Below, one piece after another: positions 24,613 through 32,288 of a stretch of DNA of 39,949 nt. The position numbers and the translations under genes are program-made. Position 1 is the first letter of the stretch; each line of letters begins with the position of its first letter. Under the pieces are notes generated by a model that had not been told where the DNA came from, did no database searches, and saw only the letters and a program-made list of their open reading frames with translations. The stretch comes from an uncultured Oscillospiraceae bacterium (GTDB lineage: Bacteria > Bacillota > Clostridia > Oscillospirales > Oscillospiraceae), in assembly GCA_910579725.1 (NCBI GenBank), contig CAJTUD010000021.1, positions 1-39,949 on the forward strand. The letters run 5' to 3'.

Positions 24613-24637
24613 TGCACCGGACAGGGAGGATGCTTCT

Positions 24638-25531
24638 ATGGCAGCGGAAAAAAGTATCGCGGTGATCGGCTCCATCAACATGGACCTGACCGCCCGCGCA
24701 GACCGCCATCCCCGGGTAGGGGAAACAGTGATGGGAACGGACCTCCAATATATCCCCGGCGGCAAAGGGGCCAATCAGGCCATCGCCGCCGCCCGGCTGG
24801 GCGGACGGGTGTCCATGTTCGGCTGCGTGGGAGGCGACGCCTTCGGCGAGAGGCTGACGGAGGGACTGCGGGAGAATGGCGTGGATGTGTCCCATATCCG
24901 GCGTATCCCCGGGGAATCCAGCGGCATAGCCCTGATCACCGTTGCCGGGGGGGACAACAGCATCGTAGTGATCCCCGGGGCCAACAGGCATGTTACGCCC
25001 GGCTATCTTGCGGAGCAGCGGGAGGCAATTCTGGAATCAGACGTCGTTCTCCTGCAAAATGAGATACCGGAGGAATCGGTGGAGTTCGCTGTGGACATGT
25101 GTTCCCAGGCAGGCAAAACGGTGATCTGGAACCCGGCCCCCATGCGCCCTCTCTCCCCGCAGGCAATGGAACAAATTACCTACTGCACCCCAAACGAACA
25201 CGAGGCGGCGCTCCTGTTTCCCGGGTCCGGCCCTCTGCCCAAACTGGCGGAGGAATACGGCGGCAAAGTGATTATAACCCTGGGAGAGCGCGGAGCGATC
25301 GCCTGGGACGGCGGCGCGCTTCTGCAAATTCCGCCGCGTCCCGCTCAGGTGGTTGACACGACCGGGGCCGGGGACACTTTTAACGGAGCGTTGGCGTATG
25401 CCTTGGCCAGAGGCTGGACGCTCAAGAAGGCGCTTTTGCTGGCAAACGACGCGGCCAGTCTCTCCACAGAGCGGTATGGCGCGCAATCAGGAATGCCCTC
25501 CTGCCGTGAGCTGCCGGACCGGTGGCAATGA
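24638..25531 (+). CDS. rbsK: Ribokinase-like PfkB-family sugar kinase
   Basis: A 297-residue kinase. Ribokinase features are GSINMDLTARADRHPRVGE at the start, the sugar loop GGKGANQA (41-48), NPAPMRPL, TPNEHEA and the catalytic anion hole DTTGAGDTFNGALA with D246 as base. These match ribokinase better than fructokinase or adenosine kinase, though deoxyribokinase or a nucleoside kinase cannot be excluded. It would phosphorylate the ribose freed by the nucleoside hydrolase. ATG 24638 is chosen because GGGAGGA stands seven bases upstream; the frame is open further back but overlaps paralogue 6. Final gene of the operon. Confidence 0.88.
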   Translation: MAAEKSIAVIGSINMDLTARADRHPRVGETVMGTDLQYIPGGKGANQAIAAARLGGRVSMFGCVGGDAFGERLTEGLRENGVDVSHIRRIPGESSGIALITVAGGDNSIVVIPGANRHVTPGYLAEQREAILESDVVLLQNEIPEESVEFAVDMCSQAGKTVIWNPAPMRPLSPQAMEQITYCTPNEHEAALLFPGSGPLPKLAEEYGGKVIITLGERGAIAWDGGALLQIPPRPAQVVDTTGAGDTFNGALAYALARGWTLKKALLLANDAASLSTERYGAQSGMPSCRELPDRWQ

Positions 25532-25602
25532 GCTTGAGCGCCTCTCCCGGAATAATTCGGACGTAATCCCCTTAAAATCCGTCGGTCAAAATAGCGCAAT
25601 AA

Positions 25603-25639
25603 AAAGGCCGTCGCCGTGTATCCACGGCGGCGGTCCTTT
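25603..25639 (+). terminator. Terminator of the SAM-hydrolase/ECF operon
   Basis: AAAGGCCGTCGCCGTG pairs with CACGGCGGCGGTCCTTT (one bulge, one G-U) across loop TATC, followed by GCTTTAT. It sits 72 bases after the ribokinase stop and ends the operon before the convergent FRG gene. Confidence 0.78.
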
Positions 25640-25733
25640 GCTTTATGGATTGTTTCCGGTCTGATCCCCTGCCGCGATTCCGGCCCTCAATTCTGCCGGC
25701 ATCGGTTTGCTGCGGGAGAACAGGGCCGTACCC

Positions 25734-26822
25734 CTACACATGCCACTTCTTACTCTCCATATCCCGCACATAGTTATCCAGCTCCGGATACAGGTTGACC
25801 CGCCGCTCTCCGATGGTAAGCAGATCCTTGGCCACCCTGGCCGGGCGTGCGATCTTGATCTTGCACAGGCAGTCCCGGATCAAAGACTGGCGCTCCATGG
25901 GGCGCTTGTCTTTGATGCCGCCGGTCGCCTCCTTTTCGATCTTGTAGTGGGGCATCACAGTGAACACGCCGTGTTGGTTCTGGATCCGGCGGCTGTGATA
26001 GGGATGAACAATGGCCAGCGGCGGCAGCGTCTCCATAGGGAGCGGCAGCCCGTCGTTGTAATAACGCAGGAGCAGATAGAAGAAGGGGTTGAATTCCGCG
26101 CTCTGCAGCAGGTACTTTATCCGCTCGCTGCAAGCGCGGCGTTCGCTTTCAATAGCGGACAGACAAAAGATGCCGTTCATAGACATCTTGTCGCCATTTT
26201 CAAAATAGAAGTCCCGCCCACTGCGCAGCTGTTTGCGGATGGTATCCGCCAGCCGGCTTTTTTTTCGCTTGTCGGAGGTAAGGTCCTGAACGGCTGTTTC
26301 GATCAAATCCCCATGGTTCCCCAAGGCGTCGTAGATGTGCCTATTCAGTCTTGCGGGCGCGAGCACCCAGACCACCGGTGTCACCGTCAGTCTGCGGTAT
26401 TCCAGATCCTTGCTGTCTATAGGATCAATAAATGCCTCCAGGGCGAACATCAGCGCGGAGATAGCCGATTCGCTCCAGTCCATCAGCCGGGTCGATCCCA
26501 GGTGATGCTGCAAAATCTCCTGCCACTCAATCTTTGAAACGGGCGCCGTATCCACCAGCTGGTTACACTTCGACCGGAAATGCTGATAGCGCAGGTCCTC
26601 CCGCAGGTGGTCCCGGCCATAGCTGTCTCCCATGCCGCCGCTGCCGCGCAGCAGGGTGGGCATCAGCAGGTAGTCCTGCCGCTCATGCCCGCGGTACCAG
26701 ATCGGACTGTACTGCTGATTGGGTGCACTTTTAACCAGAGAATCGTTCAAGAGGCTGATGATCTCCAGATACTCTTCCAACGAGGCGGCGGTGTAGCTGC
26801 GGCAATACTCATCCGTCTTCAT
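25734..26822 (-). CDS. FRG-domain protein
   Basis: A 362-residue soluble protein. The FRG domain is recognised by SPIWYRGHERQDYLLMPTLLR (39-59, WYRGHER 42-48) and by HHLGSTRLMDWSES (106-119), where other members show a similar HHGLPTRLLDW pattern. The rest is helical with charged clusters and no membrane segment. FRG domains have no settled biochemical role but occur in mobile and defence-associated genes. Its start overlaps the stop of the 1235-residue gene by four bases, so the two are translationally coupled and probably act together. No phage or plasmid genes adjoin. Confidence 0.85.
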   Translation of the reverse strand: MKTDEYCRSYTAASLEEYLEIISLLNDSLVKSAPNQQYSPIWYRGHERQDYLLMPTLLRGSGGMGDSYGRDHLREDLRYQHFRSKCNQLVDTAPVSKIEWQEILQHHLGSTRLMDWSESAISALMFALEAFIDPIDSKDLEYRRLTVTPVVWVLAPARLNRHIYDALGNHGDLIETAVQDLTSDKRKKSRLADTIRKQLRSGRDFYFENGDKMSMNGIFCLSAIESERRACSERIKYLLQSAEFNPFFYLLLRYYNDGLPLPMETLPPLAIVHPYHSRRIQNQHGVFTVMPHYKIEKEATGGIKDKRPMERQSLIRDCLCKIKIARPARVAKDLLTIGERRVNLYPELDNYVRDMESKKWHV

Positions 26823-29800
26823 AGGGGCGCACCTCCCATCAGACTGTTCAGCCAGCCCTCCATATCCGACCGGTCACTCCAGCCGTATACGCTCCAGCCG
26901 TGGTAGTAGTAGTACAGAACGAAGGACAGGGTGTCCTGAAAGCGCTCCTGCTCGTTCAAAAAGATTTTTATGCCGGACGGATCGCTGTAGGCTCCGCCCA
27001 CCTTTTGCAGAATGCTGCTGCCGGGCGTTTGCGCCTCATCCTCCTGCCACTGGCGGCGGATGACGGGCAGCAACTCGGAAAAATGCGGCTGGAGGGGGTG
27101 GCTCATCCCGTTGTCCACAAATTTGTGCAGGTTATTGATCAGATGGGCCAGAATCCACATGGATTTAAGCTGGCCGTACATATCTTGTACCACGCCGGTG
27201 GGAGTCTCGGCCCTGAACCACTTACCAAATACCTCCAGTGTCAGGCGGAAGGCATTGACCGAGCGGAGCTCCTTTTTCCCGTCAAGAAGATCCTCGATCC
27301 ACTCCCGGATCCTCTGCCAGTTTTGGACCGTTCGCTCGTCCGCGCACATATCCGGCTCCATATGTCTTGCCAGCTCTCTGGCGCAGATTCTGCCATCCGA
27401 GCGGAGCTGCTCCACGGCCTCCGCGTTTTCCAGCCCCGCTTCCTGAAGGAGGGCCAGGCAGACGATCCGCATCCGGTCCAGCTTCAGATTGGCGGACTGA
27501 CTGTCCAGGGCCTGAAACGATCCGTTGTGGGACAGCACATTGAGGTAGCCGAAGGCACTGAGCCCCAGGGATACGCACATGCCCATATCCGCAAATATCT
27601 CCCGGTACAGGGTGGTGCTGGAATCAATGATCTCAAAGACGTCCTTTTGGGCTGTGGAGAGAAGAATGCCCTTGAGAGGCTTGGCGAACATCTCCTCCTC
27701 CTCCAGATCGCCGCCCAGAGGAGCGGTCAGCTCATGGACCGACGGTGCGCTGTGCAGCAGCCAGAATGCCTCCCGGTCCGTGTAGTATCCGTCCACAGTC
27801 TGGCGTATCCGGGCATGATAGTTCCGGATCAGCTGATCCCGCGTTTTCTTTTTGTAGGGCTTGTTCTGATACCTGTTCCAGCTCGCCAGCAGCAGATACA
27901 GGTGGTTTGCGTCCTTGACGGAGCGGAACATATCGCAGATGATGTGGTCCAACATTCTGGCCGCATGGGCCGCTCCGTCCCATTTGCCGGACAGCAGGGA
28001 CAACCGCCGCCGGCAACCGTCCGCCTTGATAATCCACTGGTCGATCACTGATTCCGAGCCTACGATCAGCTTCCGCAGCTCCGCGCCGCCGCAAATCTCC
28101 TCCAGCGCCTCCCGGACAGCTTCCCGCCGGCTCTCCTCCAGCTTCTCGAGAAACACATCCCCGGCCCTCCGGACTTGCTGGGAATGTCCTTCCACCACGA
28201 TCAGGGCCAGCCTCTTGGCAAGGGGCACCAGCTGTTTGGACAGCCGGTCCCAGTCCTCTTCCTTCGCGTTTGGGGTCTGCGCAAGCCCATCCCGGCACGC
28301 CTGATACTCGCCGCCCCACTCCGGCTTTTCGCTGCCGGACGCATCCAGGGCCAGCCTGCACAGCCAGTCAAGCTGCTCCTTCACCTGCTCGAGGGTCAGC
28401 TCCGGCCTTTGCAGCTGGCTCCTCTCCCACTGGTTGAAAATATCCTCCACCAGGAAGACGCGAATATTGTTAATCAGCACCCCGATATTGGCCGTCTTGT
28501 GGGACGCGCCGCACCTCTCCTGATAGGCGTCCCACAGCAGGACAGCCAGCTCGTCTATGTAGAGCTCCTCCTCCAACCGGCCAAAGGCGTGATAAATGTT
28601 CTTCTCTGCGGTCTGGCTGATCCAGCGCCGGACAATAAACTGCGCAATCCGGCGAAACAGGTACCGGGCCAGCGCGTCGTTGCGCTCCTTCCGTCCCAGC
28701 ACCCGGAAGTTATGAAACAGTTCGTGACAGATCAGCGGCAAAATCACATAGATATCGCCCAGAAGCCCGTTTTCCGGCACCTCAATGGACAGAAGAATCT
28801 GTTCGTTCTCTCCATTGCTGTACAGCAGTTCGTCTTTCCCCTCCCAATAAGGGAGCAGGAAAAGGGGGAGGGCCCGGATGGCGTTCAAAGTGGTGTTCAC
28901 TGTGATGATCGGAAAAATCAGCTGCCGCCGCTTCTCCAGGGGCACCTCCGAACCGCTGGGCAGGGGCCGGAAGTGCTCCGACAAAAACCGGCGGGAAAAC
29001 TCCGTGTAGGCCACCACGAACTTCTCCATGTCGCAGTGCATCTGCACCTCGTAATTGGGAGCCTGCATCGACTGTTGGTTAATGGAGAGCATCAGCTTTT
29101 GAAAGTGGTCAATGCTGTTGATGGCAAAGCGCAGGCTCTTGCTCAGAGTCTCATAGTCCGACTTCCGGCTGCGCTTCTGCTGCACGCTCCCCAGGTAACG
29201 CTTGACGGTATCCAGAAGCAGACGCACCTGCACCAGAAGGATATTCCCATCAATAAAGGAATCGTCCTGGTAGCGCAGGCTGCTGTAGCTCTCCCACAGA
29301 TCCTGCAGCAGGCGCAGGCTCGTGCGGTACTCATCCTGACAGTCGACAAGACCGTCCCCCAGCCGCGCAACCTCCTGAAGGAGTTCCGTCACGGCGGCGT
29401 TTTCCTGCTCCACCTTGTCCTGGCGGCTTTTCCGCCGCGCTCCGTCGTTGTCCTGCGCCGTGGTTCCCTCCATATGGAGCAGCAGCCGGACGTTGATGCA
29501 CTGCGCGCCCTGGTCGCACAGACTCCGCCGGAGCAGGCGGACAATCCCATCCACCTCCTCCGTCTCATCCACCACCGGAAGGGGACGGCCCAGCTTTTTC
29601 GCGCTTATCCAGGGGTAGAGCTGCCCAAACTGGCGCAGGTTCAGCCGCAGCGTCACGTCGTAGCGTCCGTAGAGCCCCCGCAGATCCTCCGTCATGCAGC
29701 CTGCGGCGTATTGGAACAGACTGTTGCGCACCTTGTTGATAACGGACAGGCGCAGCGCGACTTCGGCATTGGAGGTTTCGTCTTTCAGAAACGTTTGCGG

Positions 29801-30526
29801 ATTCACGCAATCAGGACAGGCCAGACCCACCAGGCTGTATGTACTGCAATCGAGATGGGGAAAAGCGTCGTTTCCGTCCTGACGCAGCGTTTTGGCCCGC
29901 ATCCGCATAGAGATATGATATGTCAGCTCAGGGGACCTGGAACGAGTGACCAGGCAAAAGTTGCCGGAGTTCATACAATTATAGACACGGTAGACGGCCT
30001 GGAGCGCCGCATCCCCGGCATAGAACTCTCCGCACACCTCCCGCACCCACTGCCGGAGGCTGGCCGTACACGTGCGCAGGAAGCGGTCCACATCGTCCGG
30101 ACGGATAAGAACGCCGCGCTCCTTGGATGTGGGCGCGGCAATCGGATCTGGAAGAACAGTCACCATCATGACTGACAAAAAAGGGAGCGCGGAGAGGTCC
30201 TGACCGTCCCCGCCGAAGAAGGGATCGCCCTCCAGCAGGCCGTGGTTCTCACCGGATTCCTCCTCCTCTCCCGCCAGAGACACCAGCGTCAGATATTCGG
30301 AGGATACCAGCGGAGGGGTGGACGCGGGCTGGTCCAGGCCGAAGCAGGCCCGGTAGTCCAGCGTATCCCCTTTTCGGACAACAAGTCCATCGAAGTAGTC
30401 AAATAAAGAAAACCAAGCTACTTCAGAGCCGTCCTGCGGCGCGGCCCCCGGTGCGGTCAGCAGGGATGGGGCGCTGCGGGACAATCGAAGCAGCCGGATG
30501 TTATCGATCTTCATTTGGTTCTCCAC
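26819..30526 (-). CDS. 1235-residue protein with zincin (HExxH) motif, unrecognised family
   Basis: A very large soluble protein, upstream partner of the FRG gene. The only motif I recognise is HELFH (601-605, coding bases 28712-28726) after a hydrophobic run VILPLIC, followed 49 residues later by E-LYI-D (654-658). HExxH with a downstream ExxxD is the zinc-ligand pattern of gluzincin peptidases such as M48, so a metalloprotease core is likely. Flanks are mostly helical, with a coiled-coil-like stretch near 365-415 and many Arg/Leu-rich helices in the last 500 residues; there is no signal peptide or membrane helix. ATG 30526 follows GTGGAGAACC-type sequence of moderate strength. Whole-protein function unknown; pairing with FRG suggests a defence or toxin module. 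Confidence 0.8.
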   Translation of the reverse strand: MENQMKIDNIRLLRLSRSAPSLLTAPGAAPQDGSEVAWFSLFDYFDGLVVRKGDTLDYRACFGLDQPASTPPLVSSEYLTLVSLAGEEEESGENHGLLEGDPFFGGDGQDLSALPFLSVMMVTVLPDPIAAPTSKERGVLIRPDDVDRFLRTCTASLRQWVREVCGEFYAGDAALQAVYRVYNCMNSGNFCLVTRSRSPELTYHISMRMRAKTLRQDGNDAFPHLDCSTYSLVGLACPDCVNPQTFLKDETSNAEVALRLSVINKVRNSLFQYAAGCMTEDLRGLYGRYDVTLRLNLRQFGQLYPWISAKKLGRPLPVVDETEEVDGIVRLLRRSLCDQGAQCINVRLLLHMEGTTAQDNDGARRKSRQDKVEQENAAVTELLQEVARLGDGLVDCQDEYRTSLRLLQDLWESYSSLRYQDDSFIDGNILLVQVRLLLDTVKRYLGSVQQKRSRKSDYETLSKSLRFAINSIDHFQKLMLSINQQSMQAPNYEVQMHCDMEKFVVAYTEFSRRFLSEHFRPLPSGSEVPLEKRRQLIFPIITVNTTLNAIRALPLFLLPYWEGKDELLYSNGENEQILLSIEVPENGLLGDIYVILPLICHELFHNFRVLGRKERNDALARYLFRRIAQFIVRRWISQTAEKNIYHAFGRLEEELYIDELAVLLWDAYQERCGASHKTANIGVLINNIRVFLVEDIFNQWERSQLQRPELTLEQVKEQLDWLCRLALDASGSEKPEWGGEYQACRDGLAQTPNAKEEDWDRLSKQLVPLAKRLALIVVEGHSQQVRRAGDVFLEKLEESRREAVREALEEICGGAELRKLIVGSESVIDQWIIKADGCRRRLSLLSGKWDGAAHAARMLDHIICDMFRSVKDANHLYLLLASWNRYQNKPYKKKTRDQLIRNYHARIRQTVDGYYTDREAFWLLHSAPSVHELTAPLGGDLEEEEMFAKPLKGILLSTAQKDVFEIIDSSTTLYREIFADMGMCVSLGLSAFGYLNVLSHNGSFQALDSQSANLKLDRMRIVCLALLQEAGLENAEAVEQLRSDGRICARELARHMEPDMCADERTVQNWQRIREWIEDLLDGKKELRSVNAFRLTLEVFGKWFRAETPTGVVQDMYGQLKSMWILAHLINNLHKFVDNGMSHPLQPHFSELLPVIRRQWQEDEAQTPGSSILQKVGGAYSDPSGIKIFLNEQERFQDTLSFVLYYYYHGWSVYGWSDRSDMEGWLNSLMGGAPL

Positions 30527-30552
30527 TCTTTACACTTCTTTCTCTCGTTAAA

Positions 30553-30612
30553 TATAGTCAGCGCAATTGAGATAAAGCCGCTTGCGCGGTTTTTGCCGCA
30601 GGGTTGACTATA
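30553..30612. repeat. Inverted repeat upstream of the zincin gene
   Basis: TATAGTCA (30553-30560) and TGACTATA (30605-30612) form a perfect 8-base inverted repeat 44 bases apart, 27-86 bases ahead of the zincin gene. The proximal half merges with a TATATT that could be the -10 box, so it may be a regulator site. No -35 of good quality was found. Confidence 0.4.
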
Positions 30613-30626
30613 GCACACAACAGACG

Positions 30627-30669
30627 AAAAAAACGAATCCGTTACGCCTGGCGGCAACTTTGATTCGTT
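30627..30669 (-). terminator. Terminator after the 68-residue protein gene
   Basis: On the minus strand AACGAATC pairs with GATTCGTT, with an inner GC-rich stem, and is followed by a run of T residues. It separates the small gene ending at 30703 from the zincin gene, so the two are probably not one operon. Confidence 0.75.
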
Positions 30670-30702
30670 CCTTTCGCGGGATTTTCCGTTAAAAACATAG
30701 GT

Positions 30703-30909
30703 TTAATTTTCGCCTGCCCCACGCTCCTTTTTTAGAGGGACCTCCGTTCCATAGCTATCCGCAATAGAGTCAAACAGGTCCTCTGACCCCTTACTATCCT
30801 TGTCTAAAAAAGGAGTGCGGTATCCTACGTTCTCCTCCAAATCCCTGCCGTATTCGCCTCCATCAAAAGTGTCGGCGTAAAATCTGGGCTGGATAAGAGA
30901 ATCATCCAT
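30703..30909 (-). CDS. Small acidic protein, unknown
   Basis: A 68-residue, strongly acidic protein (MDDSLIQPRFYADTF, then many Asp/Glu and Gly) with no cysteine, no signal peptide and no membrane segment. ATG 30909 is preferred; AGGAG lies about 11 bases upstream, whereas an in-frame GTG at 30921 touches that site. A perfect promoter lies 258 bases upstream and an intrinsic terminator follows, so it is transcribed on its own. No family is recognised. Given its neighbour, an antitoxin, inhibitor or accessory role is conceivable but unsupported by motif. Confidence 0.55.
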   Translation of the reverse strand: MDDSLIQPRFYADTFDGGEYGRDLEENVGYRTPFLDKDSKGSEDLFDSIADSYGTEVPLKKERGAGEN

Positions 30910-31019
30910 AATTTCAATCACTCCTACTTTCTATAATATAAAACTTAATCGCCTCCCGGCAGATCCGTGAGGCGCACAGTAAAAAGGATGCTCCACAGCA
31001 TTCAGCGGGACTGCCCCCT

Positions 31020-31121
31020 CTAACCAGCTCCGCCTAGCACTTTTATACTGTTATACTGTCCGAAAAGCAAGAAAAGAAACCAAGAAAAATATTGCAGCGC
31101 TGCCGCTGGATGCTCCTTCAT
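31020..31121 (-). CDS. Possible 33-residue hydrophobic peptide
   Basis: In the leader downstream of the consensus promoter an open frame from ATG 31121 encodes MKEHPAAALQYFSWFLFLLF followed by GQYNSIKVLGGAG. The central LQYFSWFLFLLFG would form one membrane helix. The ribosome site is weak (GGGAAAG). It may be a real membrane peptide of type I toxin style, or chance translation of a structured RNA. Only coding evidence is the clean frame and the promoter. Confidence 0.3.
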   Translation of the reverse strand: MKEHPAAALQYFSWFLFLLFGQYNSIKVLGGAG

Positions 31122-31166
31122 TGCTTTCCCAATATATGTTCTCCACCCCCTCGCTGTGCAAGGGTT

Positions 31167-31195
31167 ATTATACATGATTTGAGCGAAGCTGTCAA
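31167..31195 (-). promoter_or_regulatory. Perfect consensus sigma-A promoter
   Basis: On the minus strand TTGACA (31195-31190), 17 bases, TATAAT (31172-31167). It drives a leader of about 250 bases toward the small acidic protein and faces away from ireB's terminator. Confidence 0.85.
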
Positions 31196-31418
31196 GCTTT
31201 GATCCTGCCTTACTGCCTGCTTTTTAGCGCTTTTTATAGGGAAAACCGGTGGAATTACCCCACCTGCCGCAGTATTGGCGGCTTATCCGGCGCACTTTTC
31301 TGTGCCGCCGCCATGAGGCTGTCCACAGCGGGTGGCCGCGCTGTGCGCGGCAAATACATAGATAAATCGGTCAGAAACTTCACCGTCCCCGGCAAACGGA
31401 CGCGGACCGGCAAAAGCA

Positions 31419-31448
31419 CCCGCCGCCGGAACTTGCTCCGGCGGCGGG
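31419..31448 (-). terminator. Terminator of ireB
   Basis: A 12-bp perfect stem CCCGCCGCCGGA / TCCGGCGGCGGG with a six-base loop begins 18 bases after the ireB stop; TGCTTTTG follows on the minus strand. Confidence 0.82.
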
Positions 31449-31465
31449 CAAACAACATACTCACG

Positions 31466-31711
31466 TCATCCGGCCAGATAGTTTCTCACCAGAATCTGAA
31501 GCAGCTCATCCCGGTCCACTTTACGGATCAGGGTTCGGGCCTGGTTATGATTAGTGATATAGGTGGGATCCTCGGAGAGGATGTAGCCCACGATCTGGTT
31601 GATGGGGTTGTATCCCTTCTCCTCCAGCGCCTGGTACACCGTCAGCATGATCCGGTGGATCTCCGCATCCTGATCAATCACAAAGTCAAATTTCCGGGTA
31701 TAATCGTCCAC
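31466..31711 (-). CDS. ireB: IreB family regulatory phosphoprotein (UPF0297)
   Basis: An 81-residue protein (87 if TTG 31729 is used). The family core is clear: TVYQALEEKGYNPINQIVGY, then ILSEDPTYITNHNQARTLIR and a final helix RDELLQILVRNYL. IreB is a small cytoplasmic substrate of the PASTA kinase IreK in enterococci and counters cephalosporin resistance; it is near-universal in Firmicutes. GTG 31711 is chosen because GGAAGGTGG lies about ten bases upstream. It is often followed by ruvX, but here a terminator isolates it. Confidence 0.92.
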   Translation of the reverse strand: MDDYTRKFDFVIDQDAEIHRIMLTVYQALEEKGYNPINQIVGYILSEDPTYITNHNQARTLIRKVDRDELLQILVRNYLAG

Positions 31712-31746
31712 TCCCACACCACCTTCCAATAGATTAATTCTTTCAT

Positions 31747-31775
31747 AGTATACTCGCTTTTTCCCTCGCTGTAAA
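31747..31775 (-). promoter_or_regulatory. Sigma-A-like promoter for ireB
   Basis: On the minus strand TTTACA (31775-31770), 17 bases, TATACT (31752-31747), about 36 bases ahead of the GTG start. Confidence 0.7.
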
Positions 31776-31871
31776 GAGTAAAAACAGAATGTTACACAGA
31801 TGTAATATTCGACAATTTCCCCGGCGGAGCCCGTTTCTGAAAAATTTTGCTTGAAAACAGAGAAAAACAGC

Positions 31872-31899
31872 TTGACTTTTTTCCTGTTTTCGGTATAAT
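31872..31899 (+). promoter_or_regulatory. Promoter of the rpsF-ssb-rpsR operon
   Basis: TTGACT (31872-31877), a 16-base spacer and TATAAT (31894-31899). Transcription would give a leader of about 70 bases. Confidence 0.8.
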
Positions 31900-31929
31900 G
31901 GAAAAGCTCGCAAGCTGCGGGCTATCCTT

Positions 31930-31957
31930 GCTCCCGGCAGAGACCGGGGGCCATTCG
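31930..31957 (+). promoter_or_regulatory. Candidate S6:S18 leader hairpin
   Basis: Between promoter and rpsF the leader can fold through CTCCCGG and CCGGGGG around the loop CAGAGA. Bacterial rpsF leaders carry a hairpin with a CCG-containing loop bound by the S6:S18 pair to repress the operon; the position fits, the exact motif was not verified. Confidence 0.3.
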
Positions 31958-31976
31958 TCCAAAAGGAGGTGCAACC

Positions 31977-32273
31977 ATGGCAAAGATCAATGGCAACTAC
32001 GAGGTCGTGTACATTATCGATCCCGCTCAGGGCGAGGAAGCCGTCGCCGCCACCGTCGAAAAGTTCAAGGCGCTGGCCGAGAAGCACAGCTCTGCGGTGG
32101 AGGTTGAGGAGTGGGGCAAGCGGAAGCTGGCCTACGCCATCGACTACAAAACCGAGGGACATTATGTGCTGATGAGCTTCACCAGCGATCCCGAATTCCC
32201 CAAGGAGCTGGACCGTGTGCTGGGTATTACCGACGGCATCCTGCGCTCCATGATCGTCTGCAAAGACGAGTAA
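31977..32273 (+). CDS. rpsF: 30S ribosomal protein S6
   Basis: A 98-residue ribosomal protein. MAKINGNYEVVYIIDPAQ, WGKRKLAYAIDYKTEGHYVL and the short C-terminus are characteristic. S6 binds 16S rRNA as a dimer with S18, whose gene closes this operon. Strong AAAGGAGGTG site before ATG. The operon order rpsF-ssb-rpsR is the standard Firmicute arrangement. Confidence 0.97.
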   Translation: MAKINGNYEVVYIIDPAQGEEAVAATVEKFKALAEKHSSAVEVEEWGKRKLAYAIDYKTEGHYVLMSFTSDPEFPKELDRVLGITDGILRSMIVCKDE

Positions 32274-32288
32274 GGGGGAAAAACTCTC

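Larger units (their letters stand above)
30910..31465. other. Gene-poor region with strong promoter, leader RNA and terminators
   Basis: This 556-base stretch contains the leader (about 31160 to 30910) of the 68-residue protein, in which CAGCG-GCAG-CGCTG followed by AATATTTTT (near 31091-31105) and ATGCT-GTGG-AGCAT followed by CCTTTTT (near 30985-31005) look like small terminators or attenuators. GGAGCATCC and GAGGGGG each occur twice in direct orientation. The part from 31200 to 31410 shows nothing I can identify. Confidence 0.5.

Noticed and set aside
14640..25531. Mobile-element origin of the SAM-hydrolase/ECF region
   Set aside because: No integrase, transposase or flanking direct repeat is visible, and base composition matches the surroundings.
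30985..31050. Resemblance of GTGCTAGGCGGAGCTGG to the 5' end of Firmicute SRP RNA
   Set aside because: The diagnostic GGTCAGGTCCGGAAGGAAGCAGC-like tip is absent in the vicinity, so the likeness is only in a short stretch.
25540..31200. Known abortive-infection or restriction system at the FRG/zincin locus
   Set aside because: I saw no nuclease, helicase, reverse transcriptase, TIR or kinase motif in either protein, so I do not assign it to a named system.
31255..31464. A 69-codon frame on the minus strand after ireB
   Set aside because: It begins inside the ireB terminator and has no ribosome site or similarity.
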